64,000 nt of DNA, taken from NCBI RefSeq assembly GCF_020176955.2, contig NZ_JAIUCZ020000001.1, forward strand, positions 1 to 64,000, in the 5' to 3' direction. Both the position numbers and the translations under genes were made by a program. Every line of letters begins with the position of its first letter. The stretch's first letter is position 1. The notes beneath the pieces were generated by a model. That model saw only the letters and a program-made list of their open reading frames with translations, was not told the DNA's origin and ran no database searches. The DNA comes from Nocardia sp. alder85J (GTDB lineage Bacteria; Actinomycetota; Actinomycetes; Mycobacteriales; Mycobacteriaceae). Positions 25,980 to 35,077 of this stretch are shown piece by piece.

Positions 25980-27404
25980 GTGAGCGAGCTGGCCAGTGAT
26001 CCAGTGGCACAACGGAACTCGGTGGGGGAGCCGCCGGGGCGGGGTCGCTCCTTCGGCGCGGCGTTCCTGATCGTCGGCGCGGGCGTCGCGATGTCGAATC
26101 TGGACCAGTTCATCGTCAACGTCGCGTTGCCGCAGATCGGGGACCACCTCGGGCACTCGTCGCTGAGTTCGGTGTCCTGGGTGCTCAACGCGTACGCGGT
26201 GCTGTTCGGGGCGCTGCTGGTACCGGCCGGGAATCTGGCCGACCGCTTCGGCGCGCGCGGGGTCTATCTGATCGGCGTCGCCGGATTCACGGTGGCCTCG
26301 CTGGCGTGTGCGCTGGCGCCGAACGTCTGGCTGCTGGTGGTGTTCCGGGCGGTGCAGGCGGTCGGGGCCGCCGCGATGGTCCCGGCCTCGCTGGGCGTGT
26401 TGCTGGCCGCGACGCCGCCGCAGAAGCGGCTGACCGCGATCCGGGGCTGGACCGCACTCAGCGGCGCCGCGGCGGCGCTGGGTCCGGCGCTCGGCGGCCT
26501 GCTCACCGCGGGCGGGTGGCGCTGGGTCTTCCTGATCAACGTGCCGATCGGGCTGGCGGTGCTGGTGGCGGGTCCGGCGCTGCTGCCGAAGCCGGCGGCG
26601 CGCTCCGGCACCGGGCGGCCCGATCTCCTGGGCGCCGCACTGGTCACCGCCGCGATCGGGCTGCTGTCGCTGGCGGTGGTGAAGGGTTCGGACTGGGGCT
26701 GGACCTCGGCGGCGGTGCTCGGCAGCCTGGCGGCCTGCGTGGTGCTGCTGGGGCTGTTCGTGGCCTGGTGCGCGCGGTCGGCCACGCCGGTGATGCCGTT
26801 GTCGCTGTTGCGGATTCGGCCGTTCGCGGCCGCCTCGCTGGCGAATCTGCTGTTCGCCGTGCCGTTCGCGGCGATGCTGCTGTCGAGTGTGCTGTGGGCC
26901 GAAGGGGTCTGGCACTGGTCGGCGATGCGCACCGGGCTCGCGGTCGCGCCCGGGCCGCTGATGGTGCCGCTGCTGGCGGCCAAGGGCGGGCCGCTGGTCA
27001 CCCGGTTCGGCCCGGCCCGGGTCACGGCGGCCGGGTGCGTGGTCTTCGCGGCCGGGATCGGCTGGTGGATCGCGACCATGCGGACGGCCGCCGACTATCC
27101 GGTCGCCATGCTGCCCGGCATGCTGCTCACCGGTGTCGGCGTCGGGCTGACCCTGCCCACCCTGATCGGCGCGGCCGTCACCTCGGTCCCGCCGGACCGC
27201 TTCGCCACCGGCTCGGCCGTGGTGTCGATGGCCCGGCAGGTCGGCGCGGTGCTCGGCGTCGCGGGACTCGTTGCGGTACTTGCCCGTTCGGGTGATCCCG
27301 AACAGGTGTTCCGGCAGGGCTGGTGGCTGGTCGTGGCCACCACCCTGCTCACCGCGGTGGTGTATCTCGCGGTCGCGCGCAGCCGCCCGGCCGCGAGCCG
27401 CTGA
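25980..27404 (+). CDS. MFS drug/metabolite exporter (DHA2-like)
   Basis: A 474-residue membrane protein with about 14 hydrophobic helices. It opens with NLDQFIVNVALPQIGDHL (motif D1-like), followed by the loop motif GNLADRFGARG (motif A) and ALSGAAAALGPALGGLL (motif C, the antiporter signature). It starts with GTG 25980-25982 after GAGGTGAGG. Such proteins expel drugs or natural products using the proton gradient. Pairing with a divergent HxlR gene points to ligand-induced export. It could in principle export the nearby NRPS product, but it is 7 kb away and differently organised, so this is speculative. Confidence 0.93.
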   Translation: MSELASDPVAQRNSVGEPPGRGRSFGAAFLIVGAGVAMSNLDQFIVNVALPQIGDHLGHSSLSSVSWVLNAYAVLFGALLVPAGNLADRFGARGVYLIGVAGFTVASLACALAPNVWLLVVFRAVQAVGAAAMVPASLGVLLAATPPQKRLTAIRGWTALSGAAAALGPALGGLLTAGGWRWVFLINVPIGLAVLVAGPALLPKPAARSGTGRPDLLGAALVTAAIGLLSLAVVKGSDWGWTSAAVLGSLAACVVLLGLFVAWCARSATPVMPLSLLRIRPFAAASLANLLFAVPFAAMLLSSVLWAEGVWHWSAMRTGLAVAPGPLMVPLLAAKGGPLVTRFGPARVTAAGCVVFAAGIGWWIATMRTAADYPVAMLPGMLLTGVGVGLTLPTLIGAAVTSVPPDRFATGSAVVSMARQVGAVLGVAGLVAVLARSGDPEQVFRQGWWLVVATTLLTAVVYLAVARSRPAASR

Positions 27405-27420
27405 CCGATGCCGGCGGCGG

Positions 27421-27472
27421 CACTGTGTGGCCCGTGCAACCGGCAGGCCCGGAGTCGCACGGCCGCACAGTG
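27421..27472. terminator. Imperfect bidirectional terminator between convergent MFS genes
   Basis: cactgtgtggcccgtgc (27421-27437) pairs with 27457-27472 apart from one mismatch and one bulge. It lies in the 90-bp gap between two convergent transporter genes. Confidence 0.65.
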
Positions 27473-27494
27473 ACCGCCCTCGCCACGAGCCGGG

Positions 27495-29390
27495 TCAGTG
27501 CTCCTGCGTTTGCGGGTGGGTCTGCGCGTGGTGGCCGTCGGTGGTGGGGTCGGCCGGTGCGCTGCCGTTGGATTCGGTTGCCACAGCGGCGGATTCGGCG
27601 CTGGCGCCGTTGGTGTTCACGGCGGCGGGGGTGGCCGGTGCGGTGGCCGGGACGAGGTCGTCGGGGACGGCGCGGCCGTCGCCGGCGAACCAGGAGGACA
27701 CCGCGCCGACCAGCATCATCGCCGCGGCGGTCAGGAACACCACGACCAGGCCGGAATGGAAGGGGCCGGAGATCAGGTGCGGGAAGAACTGCTGTCCGGT
27801 GAGCACATCGCCGTGCACGCCGGGCTGGTTCAGGGCGCCGGTCGGGCCGAGCAGTTCCTTGATCGGGTTGTAGCCCAGGAACGCCGCGAACAGGCTGCCC
27901 ACCGGTGGCAGGTTCGCCACCTGGTCGGCGATGTGGCCGGGGACGCCCTGATCGCGCAGGCCGCTGCCGAGGGTGCCGGGCAGGGTCCGGGACAGGCCGA
28001 TGATCATGAGCGAGAAGAAGACTCCGATCGAGATGGCCAGGCCGCTGTTGAGAATCGTGCCGCGCACCCCCGAGGCCGCGCCGCGCTGACCCGCGGGCAC
28101 GCTGGACATCACGACCGCGGTGTTGGGCGAGGAGAACATGCCCATGCCGAATCCCGCGCCGAAGAGGATCAGCACGAACCAGCCGTACTGGAAATCCACG
28201 GGTATCACGATCAGCAGCACGAAACCCGCGGCGGTGACCAGGAATCCGCCGGTGGCCAGCCAGCGCGCGCCGTACCGGTCGGACAGCCAGCCCGACAGCG
28301 GGCCGGCGGCGAGGAAGCCGATCGTGGTGGGCAGCATGTAGATTCCGGCCCACAGCGGCGTGGACTCGAAACTGAAGCCGTGCAGCGGCAACCAGATGCC
28401 CTGCAACCAGATCACCACCATGAACTGGAGACCGCCGCGGCCGACCGACGACATCAGACCGGCCAGATTGGACAGCGCGAAGGCCCGGTTGCGCAGCAGC
28501 GTCAACTGGAACATCGGTTGCGCCACCTTGGTTTCCACCAGGCAGAAGACGCCGAGCAGCACGATGCCGCCGATGATGCCCGCGAGCACCCACGGATTGG
28601 ACCAGCCGGTGGTGGAGCCGCCGTAGGGCTGGATGCCGTAGGTGATGCCGGTGAGCAGTGCGGTGAGGCCGACGGCGAAGGTGACGATGCCGGGCACGTC
28701 GAGCGAACCCGGGGTGCGGCGGCCGATCTCGTGCAGTGAGCGGTAGGACCAGATGGTGCCGATCACGCCGAACGGCACGCTGACCCAGAACACCGCGCGC
28801 CAATCCCATTCCGCCAGTGCGCCACCCACGACCAGGCCGAGGAACTGACCGGCGATGGAGGCGACCTGGTTGATGCCCAGGGCCATGCCGCGCTGTTCGG
28901 CGGGGAAGGCGTCGGTGAGGATCGCCGCCGCGTTGGCCATCAGCATGGCGCCGCCGATGCCCTGGATGACGCGCCAGGCGATCAGCCAGATCGCGCCGCC
29001 GCCGTGCTGGAACGGATCGAACGAGGTGGCTATCGCGGCGATGGTGAACGCGACGAAACCGTAGTTGTAGATGCGGACCCGGCCGTACATGTCGCCGAGG
29101 CGGCCGAACATCACCACCAGCACCGCCGAGGCGAGCATGAAGCCCATCAGCAACCACAGCAGATAGCTCACATTGCCGGGCGCCAGCGGATTCAGGTCGA
29201 TGCCGCGGAAGATCGCGGGCAGCGAGATGATGACGATCGAGGAGTTGATGGTGACCACCAGCATCCCGAGCGTCGTGTTCGACAGCACCACCCACTTGTA
29301 GTTCGGGTGCTCGCGATCGAACCGGAACCGGCCTGCGCGTGTGGGCGAATCGCCGAGGCCCGGACGGGAATCGGTGCGAGAGTCTGACAT
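27495..29390 (-). CDS. MFS transporter of the EmrB/QacA (14-helix) type
   Basis: The protein has 631 residues with a hydrophilic C-terminal tail rich in Ala, Thr and His. It contains NSSIVIISLPAIF (motif D1), GRLGDMYGRVRIYNYG (motif A) and a GINQVASIAGQFLGLVVGG antiporter motif. ATG 29388-29390 has AGGAGG eight bases upstream. Family members export hydrophobic drugs or lipids. It is divergent from an enoyl-CoA hydratase gene, and an intergenic TTAG-N6-CTAA palindrome may be its operator. It is unlike the 474-residue exporter next door in length and tail. Confidence 0.94.
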   Translation of the reverse strand: MSDSRTDSRPGLGDSPTRAGRFRFDREHPNYKWVVLSNTTLGMLVVTINSSIVIISLPAIFRGIDLNPLAPGNVSYLLWLLMGFMLASAVLVVMFGRLGDMYGRVRIYNYGFVAFTIAAIATSFDPFQHGGGAIWLIAWRVIQGIGGAMLMANAAAILTDAFPAEQRGMALGINQVASIAGQFLGLVVGGALAEWDWRAVFWVSVPFGVIGTIWSYRSLHEIGRRTPGSLDVPGIVTFAVGLTALLTGITYGIQPYGGSTTGWSNPWVLAGIIGGIVLLGVFCLVETKVAQPMFQLTLLRNRAFALSNLAGLMSSVGRGGLQFMVVIWLQGIWLPLHGFSFESTPLWAGIYMLPTTIGFLAAGPLSGWLSDRYGARWLATGGFLVTAAGFVLLIVIPVDFQYGWFVLILFGAGFGMGMFSSPNTAVVMSSVPAGQRGAASGVRGTILNSGLAISIGVFFSLMIIGLSRTLPGTLGSGLRDQGVPGHIADQVANLPPVGSLFAAFLGYNPIKELLGPTGALNQPGVHGDVLTGQQFFPHLISGPFHSGLVVVFLTAAAMMLVGAVSSWFAGDGRAVPDDLVPATAPATPAAVNTNGASAESAAVATESNGSAPADPTTDGHHAQTHPQTQEH

Positions 29391-29440
29391 CGTTGCGCCT
29401 CCTAGGGGGACGGAGCACCGACCCGGTTCAGAATAGTTGC

Positions 29441-29454
29441 TTAGCGCGTACTAA
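29441..29454. promoter_or_regulatory. TTAGNNCGNNCTAA palindrome between MFS and hydratase genes
   Basis: ttagcgcgtactaa is a palindrome at eight outer and two central positions. It is about 50 bp from each divergent start codon, a position suited to a repressor shared by both genes. The regulator is unknown. Confidence 0.45.
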
Positions 29455-29504
29455 CTACAGTGTGGTGCTCGTCACAGGAAAAATCACTTCCCTAGGATCG
29501 GGGC

Positions 29505-30263
29505 ATGGCTGAGATCCTCGTAGAGCATCGGGACCGGGTCGCCGTGGTGACCGTGCACGCCCCGGAGCGTCGAAACGCGTTGACGCTGGACCTGTCCGCG
29601 GAACTGGCGGCGGCGGTGGCCGCCGCCGAGCAGGACACCGGGGTGCACGCGCTGGTGGTCACCGGGACGCCGCCGGCCTTCTGCGCCGGGGCCGACCTGT
29701 CGGCGCTGGGGGAGGCGCGCGAGCAGGGCCTGCGCGCGATCTACGCCGGCTTCCTCGCGGTGGCGCGGTGCGCGCTGCCGACGGTGGCGGCGGTGGGCGG
29801 CGCGGCCGTCGGCGCGGGCCTGAATCTGGCGCTGGCCGCCGACGTCCGGATCGCCGGTCCCCGTGCCCGTTTCGACGCGCGCTTCCTGCGGCTGGGCATC
29901 CATCCCGGCGGCGGGATGACCTGGATGTTGCAGGCCCTGGTCGGCCCGCAGCGGGCGGCGGCGATGACCCTGTTCGGCGAAATCCTGGACGCCGACGCGG
30001 CATTCGCGGCCGGGCTGGCCCATCGGGTGGTCGACGGCGACCACGACGCGCTGGTGTCGGCCGCCGTGGAATTCGCGGCCGCGGCCGCCGAGGCGCCGCG
30101 CGAACTGCTGATCACCACCAAGCGCTCGATGCGCACCACCCGCACCCTCGACACCCACGCCGAGGCCGTGGACACCGAGATCGTGCCGCAGCTGGCCTCG
30201 ATCGAGTCCCCCGAATTCGAGGCCCGGCTGCACGCGACGAAGGGCCGGATCACGTCGAAGTGA
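29505..30263 (+). CDS. Enoyl-CoA hydratase/isomerase family protein
   Basis: A 252-residue crotonase-fold protein. PERRNALTLDL, FCAGADLSAL and the segment GGAAVGAGLNLALAAD carry the oxyanion hole. The usual glutamates of the hydratase active site are not obvious (RLGIHPGGGMTWMLQ), so isomerase, hydrolase or lyase activity is possible. It stands alone on the plus strand, divergent from the 14-helix exporter and convergent with a P450, with a strong hairpin between them. Confidence 0.9.
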   Translation: MAEILVEHRDRVAVVTVHAPERRNALTLDLSAELAAAVAAAEQDTGVHALVVTGTPPAFCAGADLSALGEAREQGLRAIYAGFLAVARCALPTVAAVGGAAVGAGLNLALAADVRIAGPRARFDARFLRLGIHPGGGMTWMLQALVGPQRAAAMTLFGEILDADAAFAAGLAHRVVDGDHDALVSAAVEFAAAAAEAPRELLITTKRSMRTTRTLDTHAEAVDTEIVPQLASIESPEFEARLHATKGRITSK

Positions 30264-30278
30264 TCCGGCCCCTCGTGC

Positions 30279-30321
30279 CCGGGTGCGCCGGGCCGGCCAC
30301 GACTCCGGCCGGCGCACCCGG
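30279..30321. terminator. Bidirectional terminator with a 13-bp stem
   Basis: ccgggtgcgccgg (30279-30291) pairs perfectly with 30309-30321. The 17-nt loop can form a further CCGG stem. It sits between the convergent hydratase (stop 30263) and P450 (stop 30330) genes. Confidence 0.8.
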
Positions 30322-30329
30322 TGCGTCGG

Positions 30330-31694
30330 TCAGATCTGGGCCTGGTCCTTGCGGACGGTCACCGGCTCGGCGAGCCGCTGTTCGTCGCACACCAGTTGCA
30401 ATTTCTCCAGCGTCTCGTCGAGACCCGCGCCGAGCCGGGGGCCCGGGGTGAAGGTCGCGGGGAGGTGCCGCATGCCCTGGATGACGCCGATGGTCTCGTA
30501 GTGCACCGCACCGTCGGGATCGCACCGGAAGTCCGGCATCCGGTCCAGCACCGCGGTGAGCATCCGCTTGAACACCGTGCGCGCCACGTTGGATCCGATG
30601 CAGCGGTGCACTCCGAGCCCGAAGCTGTAGTGCCGGTTGCCCTTCCGCTCCATATCGATCTCGTTCGGATTCTCGAACACCGCCGGGTCGCGATTGGCCA
30701 TCGCCCACGACAGCCACAGCCGCTCACCCTCCTGGAGGGTGGTGCCGTCGACCTCGATCGGGCCGGAGACGGTGCGCGCGTCGCCGGGGGCGGGGGTGTA
30801 GAAGCGCAGGAATTCCTCGGTGGCCGAGTCGAGCAGCAGTTCCCGTTCCCGGCTGAGGGTTTCGCGGTCCTCGGGATGTTCCGACAGCCATTCCAGCGAA
30901 TGCGCGGTCAGCGCGGTGGTGGTGTCGAAGCCGCCGCCGATGATCAGCGCCAGGTTGCCCAGGATCTCCACATCCGGCAGCGGCTCGCCGCCGATGCGCG
31001 CCTGGACCAGGGCATTGATCATGCCGGGGCGCGGATTCGCCTTCACCTCGGCCATGTTCAGCGCCAGATCGGTGTACTCGGCCATCATCAGGTCGAGCAC
31101 CCGGGCCATGTCCGGGGATTGCGGGGGCGTGTAGACCGAGGCGTGCGCGGGCTCGTTGTAGATGGTCCACTTCTTCAGCGGGATGCCCATCATCGCCAGG
31201 GTCAGCACGGCCGGAACGACATTCGCCAGATCGTCGACGAAATCGATACTGCCGCTCTCGATCCGCTCGTCGAGGCAGGCGCGCACCACCTCGTCGACCA
31301 GCGGGACCCAGCGGGTCACCGCCGCCGGCGACAGGTACGGATTGAGCAGCTGCCGGTATTCCCGGTGCTCGGGCTCGTCCATCTCCAGGATGCCGCCGCG
31401 GGCGTGCTGGGTGCCCTTCGGCGGCGGCGGGATGGTGATGCCCCGGTAGCCGCGCCGCTCACCGAACAGGTCGTTGTCGTTGGAGACCAGCGGCGACCGG
31501 GCGAGGGTGAACACCTCCCGGTTGCCGGCGGCGACCCAGTGCCCGTCGTAGGTGTCGGACCAGGCCAGGGGACACCCGGAGTGCATCTGCTGGGTGATCT
31601 CCTGGAACCGGTGCCGGTATTCCGGGGTGTGCCGGTCGAAGTGGTAGCGGTGGGGGTGCCGCGCATCGTCGGTGACGGCCGATTCGTCGCTCAT
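30330..31694 (-). CDS. Cytochrome P450 (A)
   Basis: The 454-residue P450 starts at MSDESAVTDD (ATG 31692-31694) with AGGAGGA upstream. The oxygen-activating I-helix reads GGGFDTTTAL, the E-x-x-R pair is in EEFLRFYTP, and the haem loop FGLGVHRCIGSNVAR carries the cysteine ligand. It would hydroxylate a small or lipid substrate, taking electrons from a ferredoxin. No ferredoxin is adjacent; the closest lies about 10 kb away at 41520. Two operator-like repeats precede it, and a short-chain dehydrogenase and luciferase-like oxidoreductase lie directly upstream on the same strand. Confidence 0.96.
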   Translation of the reverse strand: MSDESAVTDDARHPHRYHFDRHTPEYRHRFQEITQQMHSGCPLAWSDTYDGHWVAAGNREVFTLARSPLVSNDNDLFGERRGYRGITIPPPPKGTQHARGGILEMDEPEHREYRQLLNPYLSPAAVTRWVPLVDEVVRACLDERIESGSIDFVDDLANVVPAVLTLAMMGIPLKKWTIYNEPAHASVYTPPQSPDMARVLDLMMAEYTDLALNMAEVKANPRPGMINALVQARIGGEPLPDVEILGNLALIIGGGFDTTTALTAHSLEWLSEHPEDRETLSRERELLLDSATEEFLRFYTPAPGDARTVSGPIEVDGTTLQEGERLWLSWAMANRDPAVFENPNEIDMERKGNRHYSFGLGVHRCIGSNVARTVFKRMLTAVLDRMPDFRCDPDGAVHYETIGVIQGMRHLPATFTPGPRLGAGLDETLEKLQLVCDEQRLAEPVTVRKDQAQI

Positions 31695-31739
31695 CGACGT
31701 AGGTCCTCCTCTCGAGAGGTGCGGCTTCCCGACTGTAAT

Positions 31740-31775
31740 GAGAACCACACTTACTCAAATGAGAACGTTACTCTC
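31740..31775. promoter_or_regulatory. Paired operators upstream of P450 A
   Basis: GAGAA-CCACA-CTTAC (31740-31754) and GAGAA-CGTTA-CTCTC (31761-31775) lie 21 bp apart, 45-80 bp before the P450 start. Right half-sites are degenerate. The arrangement matches the other copies of the repeat. Confidence 0.55.
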
Positions 31776-31804
31776 GCCCGGCCTCCTCCGGAGCGTTTTC
31801 GGCC

Positions 31805-32683
31805 TCAGTGCCCGCCGCGGATGAGATTCAGCGGGGCGTGGTTGGCCCAGCCGTCACCGGGCCAGTTGAACCAGCCGGCGGAGGCGTAGGTGCCGCCGTC
31901 GGGGTGCAGGGTGGTGCCGGTGAGATAGGTGGACAGCCGGGAGGCCAGGAACACCACGCAGTTCGAGATGTCGGTGACCGCACCGGCGCGGGCCATCGGG
32001 ATGGCGACGCGCACGCCGTCGGGTTCGTACAGCGAGCGGTCGCCGCTGTGCCCGTTGCCGCCGGCCATCTTCTCCAGATTCGGGGTGGGGACGAAATCCG
32101 GTGCGATGTTGTTGATCCGGATGTTGTCGGGGGCGACCTCGACGGCCAGGGTGCGCGAGAACTGTTCCACCGCGGCCTTGGCCGCCGAGTAGACCGCGTA
32201 ACCCGGTGCGGCGCGGTGTGCTTCGATCGTGGTGATGTTGACGATGCTGCCGCCGCGGCCGCCGGCCCGCATCCGGGGGACGGCCAGCGAGCACGCCTGG
32301 AGCACGTGCAGCAGGTTCATCCGCAGCAGGGCGTTCCACGAATTCGGGCTGGTGTCGGTGAACGGGGCCCGGAAGGTGCCGCCCGCCAGATTCACCAGGG
32401 TGTCCAGCCGGCCCCAGCGATCGTCCACCGCGGTGAACAGCGCGGCCAGGGTGTCGGGGTCGCGGACGTCGCCCTGCCGGAGCAGGGCCTCGTGACCGTC
32501 GGCGGCCAGGCGGGCGCGCAACTGCTCGATCGCCTCGCCGTCGGTGTCCAGGACCGCGGTGCGGACGCCGTTGGCGGCCAGATCCGTGACGATCGCCTGG
32601 CCGAGACCGCCTGCGCCGCCGGTGATCACGGCGACGGTGCCGTCGAGCCCGGCGCGCTGCTCGAACCATCCCATCGCCGTCAC
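31805..32683 (-). CDS. Short-chain dehydrogenase/reductase
   Basis: The 292-residue SDR has cofactor loop TGGAGGLG, an Asp after beta-2 (AVLDTDGEA) suggesting NAD(H), NLAGG in place of NNAG, and catalytic YSAAK. The GTG at 32681-32683 overlaps the stop of the luciferase-like gene (GTGA); an ATG nine bases further in is an alternative. Its long C-terminal extension (ASAGWFNWPGDGWANHAP) resembles actinobacterial SDRs linked to sterol or terpene oxidation. It probably acts with the neighbouring P450 and F420-type enzyme on the same substrate. Confidence 0.92.
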   Translation of the reverse strand: MTAMGWFEQRAGLDGTVAVITGGAGGLGQAIVTDLAANGVRTAVLDTDGEAIEQLRARLAADGHEALLRQGDVRDPDTLAALFTAVDDRWGRLDTLVNLAGGTFRAPFTDTSPNSWNALLRMNLLHVLQACSLAVPRMRAGGRGGSIVNITTIEAHRAAPGYAVYSAAKAAVEQFSRTLAVEVAPDNIRINNIAPDFVPTPNLEKMAGGNGHSGDRSLYEPDGVRVAIPMARAGAVTDISNCVVFLASRLSTYLTGTTLHPDGGTYASAGWFNWPGDGWANHAPLNLIRGGH

Positions 32684-33585
32684 CCCCGGAGGTAGGTCGC
32701 GCCGAAGCCCTCGATGAAGTCGAGGGTGGCGGAGGCCTCGTTGCTGCGGCTGGACACGGTGACCCAGTCGATGCCGATCTTCTCCAGATGCGCGATGACC
32801 TCGCGGTGCCGGTCGGCGTCGGCGGTCGGGTTCAGGATCGTGGTGTCGTTGTAGGAGTAGACGACATCGATGTGCTCGGTGCGCCCGGCCTCGCTCGCGG
32901 CGGAACGGATCGCGGCGATCTTCCCGGCCAGCTCGTCGAAGCCGCCGAGCTCCGGGGTGCGGGCGGTGGAGTTCAGTTCGCCGCCGCCGCTCATCGGGAT
33001 CCAGCCCTGCGCGCGCTGCCCGACCCGGCGCTGGGTCAGCTTCGAGTTGCCGCCGATCCAGATCGGGATGGGGCTCTGCACCGGCTTCGGCCGGGCCACC
33101 ACGTCGCGGGCGTTGAAGTGCCGGCCCTCGTAGCTGAACGGCTCGCCGCTCCAGTGCAGCGGCAGCACGTCCAGGGCCTCGTCGAACAATGCGTTGCGTT
33201 CCTCGAAATCGACACCGAGAGCGTGGAATTCGCTCTTCTGGTAGCCGGTGCCCAGCCCGACGATCGCCCGGCCGCCGGACAACTTGTCCAGTGTCGCGGC
33301 CGATTTCGCCAGCAGGAACGGATTGCGGTAGGGCGCCACCGCCAGATAGGTCAGCAGCTTCAGCCGCTCGGTCGCCGCGGCCACGAAGCCCAGCGACACG
33401 AACGGGTCGAGGGTCTGATGACCTCCGGCGGCCAGCCAGCGGGCGCCGGGGATGGGATGCTCGCTGAGCGAGAAACCGTCGAATCCGGCGCGTTCCACGG
33501 CGACGGCCACGTCACGCAGGGGCCCGGCATCCAGTACGTCGCCGTCGTAGCCGGCGGTTTCGGGGTAATGGAAGAAGAATCGCAT
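32680..33585 (-). CDS. LLM-class (F420-dependent) oxidoreductase
   Basis: A 301-residue luciferase-like TIM-barrel protein. It starts at MRFFFHYPETAG (ATG 33583-33585) with GAGGTGA upstream; the frame is open to 33639 but without a better site. Typical segments are FDGFSLSEHPIPGARW, GRAIVGLGTGYQKSEF and SPIPIWIGGNS. Actinobacterial members use reduced F420 or FMN for hydride transfer or monooxygenation. It is translationally coupled to the following SDR gene. Confidence 0.92.
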   Translation of the reverse strand: MRFFFHYPETAGYDGDVLDAGPLRDVAVAVERAGFDGFSLSEHPIPGARWLAAGGHQTLDPFVSLGFVAAATERLKLLTYLAVAPYRNPFLLAKSAATLDKLSGGRAIVGLGTGYQKSEFHALGVDFEERNALFDEALDVLPLHWSGEPFSYEGRHFNARDVVARPKPVQSPIPIWIGGNSKLTQRRVGQRAQGWIPMSGGGELNSTARTPELGGFDELAGKIAAIRSAASEAGRTEHIDVVYSYNDTTILNPTADADRHREVIAHLEKIGIDWVTVSSRSNEASATLDFIEGFGATYLRG

Positions 33586-33701
33586 CGTCACCTCGTTGCT
33601 CGATGCCGGGGCCGCGTCGGTCCGGCGGGCGGACGTCACGCCGGGGGCGAGAATCCTGTTTTAGCCACTACTGCATTTAGCATTCTTCATGAGATAGAAC
33701 A

Positions 33702-33737
33702 AGCCTCTCGCCGCACGTGTGGATTCGGCGAGAGGCT
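33702..33737 (-). terminator. Terminator after the acyl-CoA dehydrogenase
   Basis: agcctctcgccg (33702-33713) pairs perfectly with 33726-33737. Read on the minus strand, it begins 10 bases past the stop codon at 33748 and is followed by TTGTTC, a weak T-tract. Confidence 0.8.
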
Positions 33738-33747
33738 CGCTCCGGGC

Positions 33748-34971
33748 CTAGCGACCGTGCTTGACCTGGTTGAACGGCACCCCGCGATCGGCGGCGAACT
33801 CGCGCGGCATGCCCAGCAGCCGTTCGCTGATCGCATTGCGCGACATCTCGGCACTGCCGCCGGCCAGGCTCCAGGAATTGCGGAACAGGTAGTCGATGCC
33901 GAGCTGCTTACCGGTGCCGTCGGGCGCCGCGGTGGCCGCCGACGCACCCGCGATCCGGATCGCCGTGTCGATCTGGAACTGTGCGTTCTCCGCGCTGAAC
34001 AACCGCACGATCGAGCTGGCCGGGGGCGGCAGCTCGCCGGTGGCGAGCTGCCGGGAGACGCGCGCGACGAGCTGGTCGCGGACCCGGAACATGGCCCGGG
34101 CCTCGCCGATGTCCTCGCGCACCCGTGGATCGTCGAGGCGGTTCACCGAGCGGGCCAGCTTCACCAGTTCGCTGAGGTCCGCGGACAGCCGGGCGCGGTT
34201 TCCGCTGGTGTACGGCGAGGTGCCGCCCATCGCGGAGCGCTCGTGGAACAGCAGCCGCGAGGCCGCGGCCCAGCCGCCGTTCACCTCGCCGAGCACGGCG
34301 TCGGCGGGCAGCCGGACGTCGTCGAAGAACTCCTGGCAGAACTCGGTGCTGCCGGTGACCTGCTTGATCCGCTGGATGGTGACGCCGGGGGCGTGCACCG
34401 GCACCAGGAACAGGGTGAGGCCGTCGTGCTTGGGGACGTCCCAGTCGGTCCGGGCCAGGCACAGGCCGTAGTCGGCGGCGTACGCGCCGGAACTCCAGAT
34501 CTTCGAGCCGTTGAGCACCCATTCGTCGCCGTCGTGGTCGGCGCGGGTGGTGAGTCCGGCCAGATCGGAGCCGCCGCGGGGTTCGGACAGGAACTGCACC
34601 AGCAGTTGCTCGCCGCGCAGCACGGCCGGCAGATGCTTGAGCTTCTGCTCCTCGGTACCGAGGTCCAGGATCGTCGGGGCGCAGATCGACAGCGTCGGGA
34701 TGTTGAACACCAGCGGCATCTCGTACGAGAACGACTCCTCGGTGAAGGCACGCTGGTGGGCCGTGGTCAGACCCTGGCCGCCGTACTCCTTCGGATAGCA
34801 CAGGCCCGCGAAGCCGCCGTCGGAGAGGATGCGTTGCAATTCCCGGGACCGGCCCCAGATGTCGTCGTTCTCGGGGCCGGAGTAGTGGCCGGTGGCGAGG
34901 GGCAGATTGTCCTTCAGCCAGCGCCGGGCGCGGTCGCGGAACTCGTCGACGGATTCCAGTTCGGTGCTCAT
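33748..34971 (-). CDS. Acyl-CoA dehydrogenase
   Basis: A 407-residue flavoprotein of the acyl-CoA dehydrogenase fold. GFAGLCYPKEYGGQGLT, QFLSEPRGGSDLAGL, NGSKIWSSGAYAADY and the C-terminal AGGSAEMSRNAISERLLGMP are clear family blocks. It lies 106 bp downstream of a second, more divergent acyl-CoA dehydrogenase in the same direction. Such pairs form heteromeric alpha2-beta2 enzymes in actinobacterial sterol and branched-lipid degradation. A heterodimer is therefore likely but not proven. Confidence 0.94.
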   Translation of the reverse strand: MSTELESVDEFRDRARRWLKDNLPLATGHYSGPENDDIWGRSRELQRILSDGGFAGLCYPKEYGGQGLTTAHQRAFTEESFSYEMPLVFNIPTLSICAPTILDLGTEEQKLKHLPAVLRGEQLLVQFLSEPRGGSDLAGLTTRADHDGDEWVLNGSKIWSSGAYAADYGLCLARTDWDVPKHDGLTLFLVPVHAPGVTIQRIKQVTGSTEFCQEFFDDVRLPADAVLGEVNGGWAAASRLLFHERSAMGGTSPYTSGNRARLSADLSELVKLARSVNRLDDPRVREDIGEARAMFRVRDQLVARVSRQLATGELPPPASSIVRLFSAENAQFQIDTAIRIAGASAATAAPDGTGKQLGIDYLFRNSWSLAGGSAEMSRNAISERLLGMPREFAADRGVPFNQVKHGR

Positions 34972-35077
34972 ACCGGCCCACCGGCCTCTCTCGATCGGCG
35001 CACATCCGGATTCGACCGGATGTGGGAAAGTGGTTGCGGCGCAGTGTATTCGGTGCGCCGATGCAAGCTGTCCACGG

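Noticed and set aside
33649..33687. A further copy of the 15-bp operator upstream of the luciferase-like gene
   Set aside because: GAGAA is present, but the paired half-sites are not at the conserved spacing (24 bp, degenerate arms); not counted in the regulon.
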